Assembly: GCA_934680015.1 (NCBI GenBank)
Contig: CAKUSP010000002.1
Span: forward strand, 124,001 to 188,000
DNA: 64,000 nt
Source: an uncultured Bacteroidales bacterium
Lineage (GTDB): Bacteria > Bacteroidota > Bacteroidia > Bacteroidales > UBA932
Direction: 5' to 3'
Shown here in pieces: positions 17,963 to 25,750 of this stretch. A program made the translations under genes and the position numbers. The notes under the pieces were generated by a model. The model did not search any database and had not been told where the DNA came from. It worked only from the letters and a program-made list of their open reading frames with translations. Each line of letters begins with the position of its first letter. Within the stretch, counting starts at the first letter, position 1.

Positions 17963-19957
17963 ATGAAAAGAATTTTAGTAGCATTAGTGATGGCAATATC
18001 TTTAACATCATGTCATGACAATCCTTTTCTCAAACAGTGGAATACCCCTTACGGTATTCCACCGTTTGGTGAAATAAGCACCTCAGATTATATTCCGGCC
18101 ATAAAAGAGGGAATTAAGCAGCAGAACAAGGAGATTGAGGATATTATCAACAATAAGGAAGTCCCTTCCTTCGAGAATACGATTGCTCCTTTAGAGCTCT
18201 CCGGTGATATTCTTTCTAAAGTTCAAGGTGTGTTATTCAATGTCGCTGAAACAGATCAGACTCCAGAACTTGACGCAGTCATAGAAGAAGCCTTGCCTCT
18301 TTTGAGTGCGCATAGCACTGATATTAATTTTAATAAGGCGCTATATCAAAGAGTTAAATCCGTATATGAGTCGGATCAAAGTTCCCTGACGCGCGAACAG
18401 CAGATGGTCCTGAAAGGGTGGTATGATGGTTTTGAAAGAGAAGGAATTGGCCTGAGCGAAGAAAAGCAGGCAGAGCTTCGTGAAATAAATGCTCAGATAG
18501 CATCACTAACTCAAAAGATTGGAAATAACATACTTGCAGAATCTAATGCGTTTAAAGACAAGTTTGGCTTTAGTGTTAGTGCTTATCCTTCGAAGATGAC
18601 CACTACGGCAGATCGCGAGCTTCGCAGGCAATATAATGAGGCTTATCGCTCTCGCGGGCATAACGGTAATGAATACGATAATCGCGCGCTCATTTTAGAA
18701 TTGCTTACTCTTCGCACTCGTAAAGCCAATTTGCTCGGATATGAGTCTTCAGCGGCTTTTACCTTATCGGATAAGATGGCAGCGACCCCGTATAATGTGG
18801 ATGTGTTCCTTAAAGGGATAATGGATGCTGCTAATGTCAAGGCAAAAGATGAAGTAAAGGAAATGCAGCGTTTTATGGATGCTGATATTAAAGCTGGATT
18901 ACTTCCTAAGGGTTCAAAGATAGAGCAGTGGGACTGGTGGTACTATGCTGAAAAGGTCAGACGCTCTAAATATGACTTGGATGAAGATGCTGTAAGTAGA
19001 TATTTTAAAGCTGAGAATGTCCTTAATGGAGTGTTTACTGCAGCCAAGATTCTTTATGGAGTCAATGCCGAGAAAATCGAAAATGTACCAAGTTACAATC
19101 CTGAGTGTGTAACTACATGGAAGCTTACTTATGACGATGGTTCGCTTATAGGCATCCTTACTACAGACTTATTCCCTCGAAGCAGTAAGCGTGGTGGTGC
19201 GTGGATGAATAATATCAGAAATCAGTATTATGATGCTCAAGGAAATGATATTAGGCCAATTATCGTGAATGTAGGTAATCTTTCCGAGTACATGAGCATA
19301 GACGATGTTTCCACCACTTTCCATGAGTTCGGCCATGCACTTCATGGGTTCTTGAGCAAGTGTCATTATCCGTCTGTTAGTGGTACAAGCGTTAAGAGGG
19401 ATTTTGTGGAGATGTTCTCTCAGTTTAATGAAAACTGGGCATTCCAGCCGGAATTGCTTGCGCTCTATGCTAAAAACGATGCTGGAGAAGTAATTCCGGA
19501 TAGTCTTGTGCAGAAGATCAATGCAGCAGCCAAATTCAATCAGGGATTTGCGACATCCGAGCTTGCGGCTGCTTCGATTTTGGATATGCGTTGGCATGAA
19601 CTTGCCAAATATGACGATGTCAATGTCGATGAATTCGAGGCTAAGGTGGCTAAAGAGATAGGGCTTATTCCTCAGATTACTTTCCGTTATCAGAGTACAT
19701 ACTTTAACCATATTTTCGGAGGAAGTGGTTATGACTCTGGGTACTATGGCTACTTATGGTCAGAGGTGCTTGATAAGGATGCGTTCAGTATATTCCAGAA
19801 TTCACCTAACGGGGTGTGGGATAAAGAATTGGCACTTAAATTTAAGCGAACTTTCCTCGAGCGCGGTGGAAGTGAAGAGCCTATGGTGCTTTATCACGAA
19901 TTCGCTGGGCGTGACCCTCTGTCAGATGCCATGCTTCGTTCACGCGGATTGGAATAA
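17963..19957 (+). CDS. M3-family zinc metallopeptidase lipoprotein (peptidyl-dipeptidase Dcp / oligopeptidase type)
   Basis: 664 residues. Zinc motif HEFGHALHG with His454 and His458, and the downstream Glu in KRDFVEMFSQFNENW, as in thimet oligopeptidase, OpdA and Dcp. Length agrees with the family. Unlike cytoplasmic Dcp it begins with a lipobox signal (ISLTSC, Cys17), so it is predicted to sit on a membrane facing the periplasm or outside. The start is 2 nt after the DUF5689 lipoprotein stop, so translation is likely coupled. It would trim short peptides. Its place in the nuclease operon raises the possibility that the real substrate is nucleoprotein (for example histone-like protein with DNA in biofilm or cell debris). 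That idea is inference. Confidence 0.9.
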   Translation: MKRILVALVMAISLTSCHDNPFLKQWNTPYGIPPFGEISTSDYIPAIKEGIKQQNKEIEDIINNKEVPSFENTIAPLELSGDILSKVQGVLFNVAETDQTPELDAVIEEALPLLSAHSTDINFNKALYQRVKSVYESDQSSLTREQQMVLKGWYDGFEREGIGLSEEKQAELREINAQIASLTQKIGNNILAESNAFKDKFGFSVSAYPSKMTTTADRELRRQYNEAYRSRGHNGNEYDNRALILELLTLRTRKANLLGYESSAAFTLSDKMAATPYNVDVFLKGIMDAANVKAKDEVKEMQRFMDADIKAGLLPKGSKIEQWDWWYYAEKVRRSKYDLDEDAVSRYFKAENVLNGVFTAAKILYGVNAEKIENVPSYNPECVTTWKLTYDDGSLIGILTTDLFPRSSKRGGAWMNNIRNQYYDAQGNDIRPIIVNVGNLSEYMSIDDVSTTFHEFGHALHGFLSKCHYPSVSGTSVKRDFVEMFSQFNENWAFQPELLALYAKNDAGEVIPDSLVQKINAAAKFNQGFATSELAAASILDMRWHELAKYDDVNVDEFEAKVAKEIGLIPQITFRYQSTYFNHIFGGSGYDSGYYGYLWSEVLDKDAFSIFQNSPNGVWDKELALKFKRTFLERGGSEEPMVLYHEFAGRDPLSDAMLRSRGLE

Positions 19958-19976
19958 CAGGATATAATTTAAGTAT

Positions 19977-21497
19977 ATGAATAGAAAAGTACTTTTAATG
20001 ATTTTGGATGGTTGGGGCGAAGGACCTCACGACCACAGTAATGCGATTTATACGCAGGGAACGCCTAATATAGACAAGCTTCGGGCGAAGTATCCTTTTA
20101 GTCACCTTCAGGCTTGCGGTAAGTATGTAGGCCTTCCAGAAGGACAGATGGGTAATTCCGAAGTAGGACACATGAATTTGGGCGCTGGAAGAGTCATATA
20201 TCAGGATTTGGTTAAGATTAATATGGCTTGTGAAGAGCATAAACTTTTGGAAAATAAAGAGATCGCTGCTGCATTTGAAAATGTAAAGAAAAACGGCGGA
20301 AAGTTGCATTTCATGGGATTATGTAGTCATGGTGGAGTCCATTCTTCATTGAATCATCTTTACGAGTTCTTAGCCGACGCGCACAAGTGTGGGATAGATA
20401 ATGTCTTCGTGCATTGTTTTATGGATGGACGAGACACCGATCCGCATAGTGGCTTGGGCTTCGTTAAGGAATTGGAAGGAAAGATGGCTGAGAGCACAGG
20501 TAAGGTTGCTACTGTCTGCGGACGTTTTTATGCTATGGACCGCGACAAGCGATGGGATCGAGTAAAGGCAGCATACGATATGCTTGTCGATGGGAAAGGC
20601 GCGGAATTCGAAAGTGCTCAAGCAGCTATACAGGCGTCTTATGATGAAGGTATTACGGATGAGTTTATCAAGCCTGTAGTCATTACTCATGATGGGAAAC
20701 CGCTTGCGCGTATAGAGAAGGGTGATACCGTTATTTTCTTTAACTTTAGAAATGATCGCGCACGCGAGATAACATCTGTTCTTACCCAGCATGACATGCC
20801 GGAGATGGGAATGCATACTATTCCTCTATATTATTGCTGTCTAACTCCTTATGATGCCGATTTTAAGGGACTGCATATTCTCTTTGATAAGGAGATCGTG
20901 ACAGATACTCTAGGCGAGACACTTTCGAAGGCTGGCAAGCATCAGCTACGTATAGCAGAAACTGAAAAATATGCCCATGTCACTTTCTTCTTTAATGGAG
21001 GAAGAGAGGCTCCTTTTGAAAATGAGGATAGAATCTTAGTCAATTCACCTAAGGTTGCAACATACGATTTGCAGCCAGAGATGAGTGCTCCTGAAGTCGC
21101 TAGAAGGCTTATAGATGTAATCAAGACTGAAAAAGAGGATGCCATTATCCTTAACTTTGCCAATGGCGATATGGTTGGTCATACAGGGGTTTATTCTGCG
21201 ATATGTAAGGCTGTAGAGGTTGTTGATGACCTTGTAGGTAAGGTGGTGGATGAGGCCATAAAACACGGATATGTTATATTGCTAACGGCAGACCATGGTA
21301 ATGCTGATCATGCGGTTAATGCTGATGGCACTCCTAACACCGCACACTCTATGAATCCTGTTCAGTTTGTAGTTATAAATGCGGGAGATGAGGTAAAGAC
21401 TGTTAAGGATGGTGCATTGTGTAATGTATCACCTACCATTTTGAAACTGATGGGCATTCCTCAACCAGCAGCCATGACAGCAGAACCTCTTATATAG
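19977..21497 (+). CDS. gpmI: 2,3-bisphosphoglycerate-independent phosphoglycerate mutase
   Basis: Interconverts 3- and 2-phosphoglycerate in glycolysis, cytoplasmic and Mn-dependent. 506 residues, normal length. Motifs seen: LILDGWGEG (metal Asp11), [17 protein letters not shown] (phosphorylated Ser61), [21 protein letters not shown] and TADHGNADH (metal ligands). It starts 19 nt after the M3 peptidase gene, so it may be read through from the surface operon, but there is no functional tie. Confidence 0.97.
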   Translation: MNRKVLLMILDGWGEGPHDHSNAIYTQGTPNIDKLRAKYPFSHLQACGKYVGLPEGQMGNSEVGHMNLGAGRVIYQDLVKINMACEEHKLLENKEIAAAFENVKKNGGKLHFMGLCSHGGVHSSLNHLYEFLADAHKCGIDNVFVHCFMDGRDTDPHSGLGFVKELEGKMAESTGKVATVCGRFYAMDRDKRWDRVKAAYDMLVDGKGAEFESAQAAIQASYDEGITDEFIKPVVITHDGKPLARIEKGDTVIFFNFRNDRAREITSVLTQHDMPEMGMHTIPLYYCCLTPYDADFKGLHILFDKEIVTDTLGETLSKAGKHQLRIAETEKYAHVTFFFNGGREAPFENEDRILVNSPKVATYDLQPEMSAPEVARRLIDVIKTEKEDAIILNFANGDMVGHTGVYSAICKAVEVVDDLVGKVVDEAIKHGYVILLTADHGNADHAVNADGTPNTAHSMNPVQFVVINAGDEVKTVKDGALCNVSPTILKLMGIPQPAAMTAEPLI

Positions 21498-21506
21498 AGA
21501 TTTTCA

Positions 21507-21551
21507 AATAGTAGTTTATTAAGATTCATAGAATTATAATAAACTACTATT
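21507..21551 (+). terminator. AT-rich inverted repeat after gpmI, possible terminator
   Basis: A perfect 15-bp inverted repeat (AATAGTAGTTTATTA and its complement) with a 15-nt loop lies 9 nt after the gpmI stop. There is no clear T-run after it, so its terminator role is uncertain. It could also be a protein-binding or mRNA-stability site. Confidence 0.45.
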
Positions 21552-21691
21552 ATATAGGACATTGGAGTTTTCAATCGAAAATCGTTATTTCTTGGACTGG
21601 GTTTCTTTTGAAAGAAAAAAGTGTATGAAATGTGCACGATAAAAAGGAAACCAGGTTGAGGATATGGCTGTTTATTAAAGATTTAGTTAAT

Positions 21692-22558
21692 ATGTATAAG
21701 TTTAAGCCAATACTAAAGACGCTTGTTTGGGGCACGGAGAGTTGGGTGCTTTCCGGCGTACGTGGCAGTGAGTCTGTTGTAGAAGAAGGCCCGCAGGCAG
21801 GGAAAAAGATAACGGATATTTATCCTGGCACTTTTCCTTTGCTTATAAAGTTCATAGATGCTAAGAGGGATCTATCTATCCAGGTTCATCCGGATGACGA
21901 ATTGGCCCGAAAACGCCATAACAGCAAGGGTAAGACGGAGATGTGGTATATCATCGATGCTGCACCTCAGGCTCACCTTATAAGTGGATTGAAAAAGAGC
22001 ATTACGCCAGAAGATTATGTGCGTTTTGTGGAAGAGAATAAAATCACCGATGTTCTTCAAGACTACAAGGTATCAAGCGGAGATGTGTTTTTTCTTCCGG
22101 CTGGTCGTATACATGCAATAGGTGGAGGATGCTATCTCGCTGAAATTCAGGAGACCTCGGATATTACTTATCGTATATATGATTATGGAAGGCTTGGCCT
22201 AGATGGAAAACCTCGCCAGTTGCATACTGAACTAGCAAAGGATGCTATAGATTACAGCGTTCTTCCCGATTATAGGACCCATTATGAGCCTAAAAAGGAT
22301 GCTTTGGTCAATCTGGTTACTTGTAAGCATTTCACTACCGATCTTCTAGAACTAGATCGTCCTTTTGATATGTCGGTTAAGAAATGCGGCGAGTTTTTAG
22401 TAGTTATCCAGATGAAAGGTAGTAGCGTTCTAAAGACAGCTTCAGAGCAGATTACCCTTATGCCTGGAGAATGCGCCCTAATCCTCTCATCCGAAGAAGA
22501 CAATTTGCAGATAATACCTTCTAAAGAAGGCTCAAGTATACTGACTACACACTGCTAG
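21692..22558 (+). CDS. manA: Class I mannose-6-phosphate isomerase
   Basis: Interconverts mannose-6-phosphate and fructose-6-phosphate, feeding GDP-mannose synthesis or mannose use. About 288 residues. Seen: LVWGTESWVLSG, the zinc motif region IQVHPDDELA, KTEMWYI, FFLPAGRIHAIG and AEIQETSDITYRIYDYGR. A GTG at 21632 would add 20 residues that no homologue I know carries, so the ATG at 21692 (MYKFKPILKT) is chosen. Convergent with rnr, leaving only 11 nt between the two stop codons. Confidence 0.93.
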   Translation: MYKFKPILKTLVWGTESWVLSGVRGSESVVEEGPQAGKKITDIYPGTFPLLIKFIDAKRDLSIQVHPDDELARKRHNSKGKTEMWYIIDAAPQAHLISGLKKSITPEDYVRFVEENKITDVLQDYKVSSGDVFFLPAGRIHAIGGGCYLAEIQETSDITYRIYDYGRLGLDGKPRQLHTELAKDAIDYSVLPDYRTHYEPKKDALVNLVTCKHFTTDLLELDRPFDMSVKKCGEFLVVIQMKGSSVLKTASEQITLMPGECALILSSEEDNLQIIPSKEGSSILTTHC

Positions 22559-22569
22559 GGGGACCATCG

Positions 22570-24561
22570 CTACACCAATTCAAAGTCCAGCAGGCGTTGA
22601 TCCAGATTGGCATTGATTACACGGATGCGCACCTCGTCACCTAAATGGTAGATTTTGTGGGTGCGCTTTCCCTTTATTCTATAGAGCTTTTCGTCGAATT
22701 CGAAAAAGTCTTCTTTAATAGTTCGAAGTGAAACCATCCCCTCAATATGAGTGGGTTCAATTTCGACATACATTCCGAAATCCGTCAATCCCGAGATGTG
22801 CCCCGTGAATTCTTGGCCCACCTTATCTTGCATAAATTCTACTACTTTGTACTTTATGCTTGTTCGCTCTGCTTCAGTGGCTAGCGATTCACGCCCAGAA
22901 GCATATTTGCATTCCTGCTCGAAATACTCCTTATCCTGACTCTTGGCATTATTTAGATAAAGGGCCAATAATCTATGCACCATAAGGTCCGGGTATCGCC
23001 TTATAGGGGAGGTGAAGTGGGTATAGTCGGCAAATGCTAATCCGTAGTGGCCAATGTTATCAGTGCTATATTTGGCTTTTGCCATCGATCGCAGTGCAAT
23101 GTCTTTGAAGGCAGCGGCTTCCGGCTTACCTTTCGACCTATCAAGTAGTTCGCTGATTGCCCCTGCAGCCTTTTTCCCTTCCAAATCTCCACCCATTTTA
23201 TACCCTAGGCTTTTTGCAAATTGTCTTAGCGAGGCCAATTTATCCGGGTTAGGGACATCGTGCACGCGGTAGACAAAAGTTTTGCCTGTGGCGGCGACAA
23301 ATTCTGCTACTGACTTGTTAGCTAACAGCATGAACTCTTCTATGAGCCAATTGGCCTCTTTGCTCACCTTTTGATATATTTCGACTGGTTTTCCACTCTT
23401 GTCGCAAAGCACTTTGGTTTCAGGTCTTTCGAAATCTATCGCGCCTGCCTTGCGTCTTTTCCCCTTTAGTATCTGGGCCAATCCGTTCAGTACCTTTAGT
23501 GCATAGTGCAGTTCTTTGGCTTTGTGATCTTCAGGTATCGGGGCATTTTCTTCTGCCATTATTATGTCTTGCGCCTGTTCATAGGTGAGCCGGAAGTCGG
23601 ATTTTATGGCTGTCCTCCCGAACCATTTTTTTCTTATGGCGGCTTTGGAAGTTATTTCAAACACAGCCGAGAAGCACAACTTTTCCTCATCTGCCCGGAG
23701 TGAACATAACTTATTGCAAAGTTTTTCGGGAAGCATGGGAACTGTTCTATCTGCCAGATAGACTGATGTGCCACGGGCGCGAGCTTCTTTATCGATGTCA
23801 CTTCCTGGTGTCACGTAATGTGATACATCGGCTATATGCACTCCCACCTCATAGTTTCCATTTTCAAGCGCCCTAAAAGAAAGCGCATCATCGAAATCTT
23901 TCGCGTCCTCTGGGTCTATAGTAAAGGTGAAAGTATCGCGAAAGTCCTTGCGCTCTTTCATATCATCAGGTGTGATCTTATCGGAAATATCATCTGCTGC
24001 TTTTTCCAGTTCTGGGTCGAACCTATAAGGAAGTCCGAATTCAGAGAGTATGCTATGCATTTCCGTCTCATTCTCTCCCGGAACGCCTATTACTTCTATG
24101 ATTTTACCAAATGGCAGGCTTTCTCCTTTATCCCAATGTTGCACTAACACCGAAACTTTCCATCCCTTCTGTGCTCCGGCTTCTTCAGCTTGCTTAGGGT
24201 CAACCTCTATATCGTAGGGCATCACGCGGCTCTGCATAAGCACCCACGCGCCCTTTCCGCTACTATGATATATGCCGATGAATGGTTTATCGGAGCGCTC
24301 AAGTACATCTACCACGACACCTTCGCGTCTGTGTGCTCTGGTTGCACTTTTCTTTTTGTCTGAAAGTATAGACTCTTTAGTGACACTTACTCTTACCAAG
24401 TCCCCATTTAAGGCTCCGCGTGTTTTAGATGCTGGCACGAAGATGTCATCATCTTCACCATCAACTATAATGAATGCGAAGCCTTCGCGAGTCATCTGAA
24501 CTTTACCTATGTAAGAAGGAAAGATTTTCTTCCCGGGAGTGCGTTTTTTCTTTGTCTTCAT
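22570..24561 (-). CDS. rnr: Ribonuclease R (VacB/RNase II family)
   Basis: Processive 3'-5' exoribonuclease, about 663 residues. Order: N-terminal cold-shock/OB domain (about 20-90: YIGKVQMTREGFAFI), second OB, the RNB catalytic domain with DPEDAKDFDDAL (the Mg-binding Asp cluster), YADRTVPMLP-type and HFTSPIRRYPDLMVHR motifs, and a C-terminal S1 domain (about 575-655: FTGHISGLTDFGMYVE). Shorter than E. coli RNase R, as usual in Bacteroidetes. The reading frame extends upstream to a TTG at 24585, but a -7 element overlaps that codon, so the ATG at 24561 is used. Confidence 0.96.
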   Translation of the reverse strand: MKTKKKRTPGKKIFPSYIGKVQMTREGFAFIIVDGEDDDIFVPASKTRGALNGDLVRVSVTKESILSDKKKSATRAHRREGVVVDVLERSDKPFIGIYHSSGKGAWVLMQSRVMPYDIEVDPKQAEEAGAQKGWKVSVLVQHWDKGESLPFGKIIEVIGVPGENETEMHSILSEFGLPYRFDPELEKAADDISDKITPDDMKERKDFRDTFTFTIDPEDAKDFDDALSFRALENGNYEVGVHIADVSHYVTPGSDIDKEARARGTSVYLADRTVPMLPEKLCNKLCSLRADEEKLCFSAVFEITSKAAIRKKWFGRTAIKSDFRLTYEQAQDIIMAEENAPIPEDHKAKELHYALKVLNGLAQILKGKRRKAGAIDFERPETKVLCDKSGKPVEIYQKVSKEANWLIEEFMLLANKSVAEFVAATGKTFVYRVHDVPNPDKLASLRQFAKSLGYKMGGDLEGKKAAGAISELLDRSKGKPEAAAFKDIALRSMAKAKYSTDNIGHYGLAFADYTHFTSPIRRYPDLMVHRLLALYLNNAKSQDKEYFEQECKYASGRESLATEAERTSIKYKVVEFMQDKVGQEFTGHISGLTDFGMYVEIEPTHIEGMVSLRTIKEDFFEFDEKLYRIKGKRTHKIYHLGDEVRIRVINANLDQRLLDFELV

Positions 24562-24582
24562 CGTGCGTTCAATTCTAAAGTG

Positions 24583-24590
24583 CAAAATTA
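24583..24590 (-). promoter_or_regulatory. -7 element for rnr
   Basis: The reverse strand reads TAATTTTG (TAnnTTTG), 21 nt before the ATG. Confidence 0.55.
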
Positions 24591-24649
24591 CGCAAAATCC
24601 TTCTACTTTTTATTCTTTGTCAAATGCTAACCATATATCTCTTTTCATG

Positions 24650-24676
24650 GTCCGAGAAAAATGCTTTTCCAAGGAC
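24650..24676. repeat. GTCC/GGAC hairpin element, copy 1
   Basis: GTCCGAGAAAA-N3-CTTTTCCAAGGAC, a short inverted repeat followed by A5. Two relatives with the same GTCC ... CTTTCCAAGGACAAAAA layout stand at 62123-62159 and 62174-62208. Confidence 0.6.
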
Positions 24677-24683
24677 AAAAAGA

Positions 24684-24720
24684 TGCATCCTGAAAGACTA
24701 GCCGCCCTCGGCTCTAGAGG
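24684..24720 (+). repeat. 37-bp dispersed repeat, copy 1
   Basis: Differs at only two positions from 62240-62276 (GCATCCTGAAAGACT ... GGCTCTAGAGG). In both places it comes right after the GTCC/GGAC hairpin region. Confidence 0.7.
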
Positions 24721-24761
24721 GAGGGCTCTTTTATTCGCATCACAACCTAAATCAACTAAAC

Positions 24762-24921
24762 CACAACCCGAAATTCACCTTTAGGCGTGACCCCCATTCT
24801 AAGTACTTCCAGAAGGGGTAAGGTTCAAAGGTGGTCGCAAATAATGTTCACCTTTAGCTGCTACCCTTAATAGAAGACCCTACGAGGCACATTGACTTTA
24901 AAGGTGTTTTTTAGTTTTAAG
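24762..24921 (+). repeat. 160-bp dispersed repeat, copy 1, with four alternating complementary 7-mers
   Basis: Starts CACAACCCGAAATTCACC and aligns over about 160 bases with 63782-63941. It contains CACCTTT (24776), AAAGGTG (24827), CACCTTT (24849) and AAAGGTG (24900), the last followed by a T6 tract, so two tandem stem-loops or one alternative pairing can form. CCCC and GGGG inside the first stem add pairing. No gene is in it. Confidence 0.65.
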
Positions 24922-25204
24922 ATTTCTGGTCATTTTTATTGCCGAATTCAATTTGACAGTTTTTGAATTGGCGATTTTTGTCATCAGTCGTGTACATCCA
25001 GTATACTCCTTCTTCCAAAGTCGAAACCGCCTCGAAAAATCCTCATAATAAAATTCGGGAACTATTTCAAACTGCTTCTTAGAAATATTCAAATTTTTGT
25101 TGATGGAGACAGAACGATAGATGAATAAGGAAGATTGATGAAATTTTCAAATTGGTTCATTGGTGGCAATGGCGGTTGAATTAGTAAAACATTAGCGAAA
25201 ACGA
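24922..25204. other. Intergenic, no feature recognised
   Basis: AT-rich. The only open frame (25092-24898 on the minus strand, 64 codons) runs into the dispersed repeat, is Lys/Arg-rich and resembles nothing I know, so it is not called as a gene. Confidence 0.4.
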
Positions 25205-25235
25205 TTTGCTATAAAGAGAAAAAGTGGTAAATTTG
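25205..25235 (+). promoter_or_regulatory. Full consensus Bacteroidetes promoter of the beta-helix lipoprotein operon
   Basis: TTTG at 25205-25208, exactly 19 nt spacer, TAAATTTG at 25228-25235: a perfect TTTG-N19-TAnnTTTG promoter. The first gene starts at 25574, so the transcript would have a leader of about 330 nt. Confidence 0.75.
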
Positions 25236-25241
25236 CACGAT

Positions 25242-25573
25242 TTTTTTCGGAGTGATTCCGCGAGAATCAAACATGCGAAGGTGATCGTATCTGAAATCAA
25301 CGAATCCTTCCATTTATGAGGGCTAAGTAACTTAAAACAACTTGTGTTTGGAGATTTTCGAGAGCAAAAGAATTTTCAAAGATGATGCAGTTAATTTGAA
25401 AGTTACTATATGTAATTTGATAGTGTTCACGCTGTTAAATTAAATTGGCTATTTTCTAAATGGGGGGGGGTAGTTGTCATGAAAGTGGCAGACTGACTCC
25501 ACGATTACCGCGTATGTTTTTATGAGATATTAAACTAGCCATTCTGGAGTCATTGGTTTAATCAAAAGGTCTT
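25242..25573 (+). promoter_or_regulatory. Long 5' leader with shared element, poly-G tract and inverted repeat
   Basis: Between the consensus promoter and the small-protein gene lie a ~35-bp element also found near 31436 and 58370 (here 25377-25411), a run of nine G (25462-25470) and an 8-bp inverted repeat TGACTCCA/TGGAGTCA (25494-25501 and 25545-25552). There is no obvious intrinsic terminator. Riboswitch or attenuator function is possible but not shown. Confidence 0.4.
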
Positions 25574-25732
25574 ATGAAAATGATCAATGAAAGCCGAACT
25601 CTAAACTACGAAAGACCTCAAATCTATGTAATTAACCTTGCCCCACAGGGCGTTTTGTGCGATAGCCTTTCTGGCGTTGCTACAGGTTCTGGATCTGAAG
25701 AAGCAGATCTTTGGGGGGCAGATAACAATTAA
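25574..25732 (+). CDS. Small protein (52 aa) of the Y-x2-P-x3-V-I family upstream of a surface lipoprotein
   Basis: An open frame of 52 codons with ATG, ending 18 nt before the lipoprotein start. The core NYERPQIYVINLAPQG-V-L-C-x-S matches cores of the small genes at 56810 and 58691: Tyr, x2, Pro, x3, Val-Ile, x, Leu/Ile, then after 3-4 residues a small residue, Val/Ile, Leu/Phe, x2, Ser. The tail is acidic and Gly/Ser-rich. No signal peptide or membrane segment is seen. Similar short proteins are, from memory, common and uncharacterised in Bacteroidales. The function is unknown. Three repeats of the same arrangement in one window argue that it is a real coding gene. Confidence 0.7.
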   Translation: MKMINESRTLNYERPQIYVINLAPQGVLCDSLSGVATGSGSEEADLWGADNN

Positions 25733-25737
25733 TGTCA

Positions 25738-25743
25738 AGGAGG
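25738..25743 (+). promoter_or_regulatory. Strong Shine-Dalgarno before the beta-helix lipoprotein
   Basis: AAGGAGGTT lies 7 nt before the ATG at 25751. Such strong sites are scarce in this genome and suggest high translation. Confidence 0.6.
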
Positions 25744-25750
25744 TTAAGTC

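Noticed and set aside
24898..25092. 64-codon minus-strand open frame in the intergenic block
   Set aside because: Ends inside the 160-bp repeat, biased to Lys/Arg, no recognisable family, no promoter.
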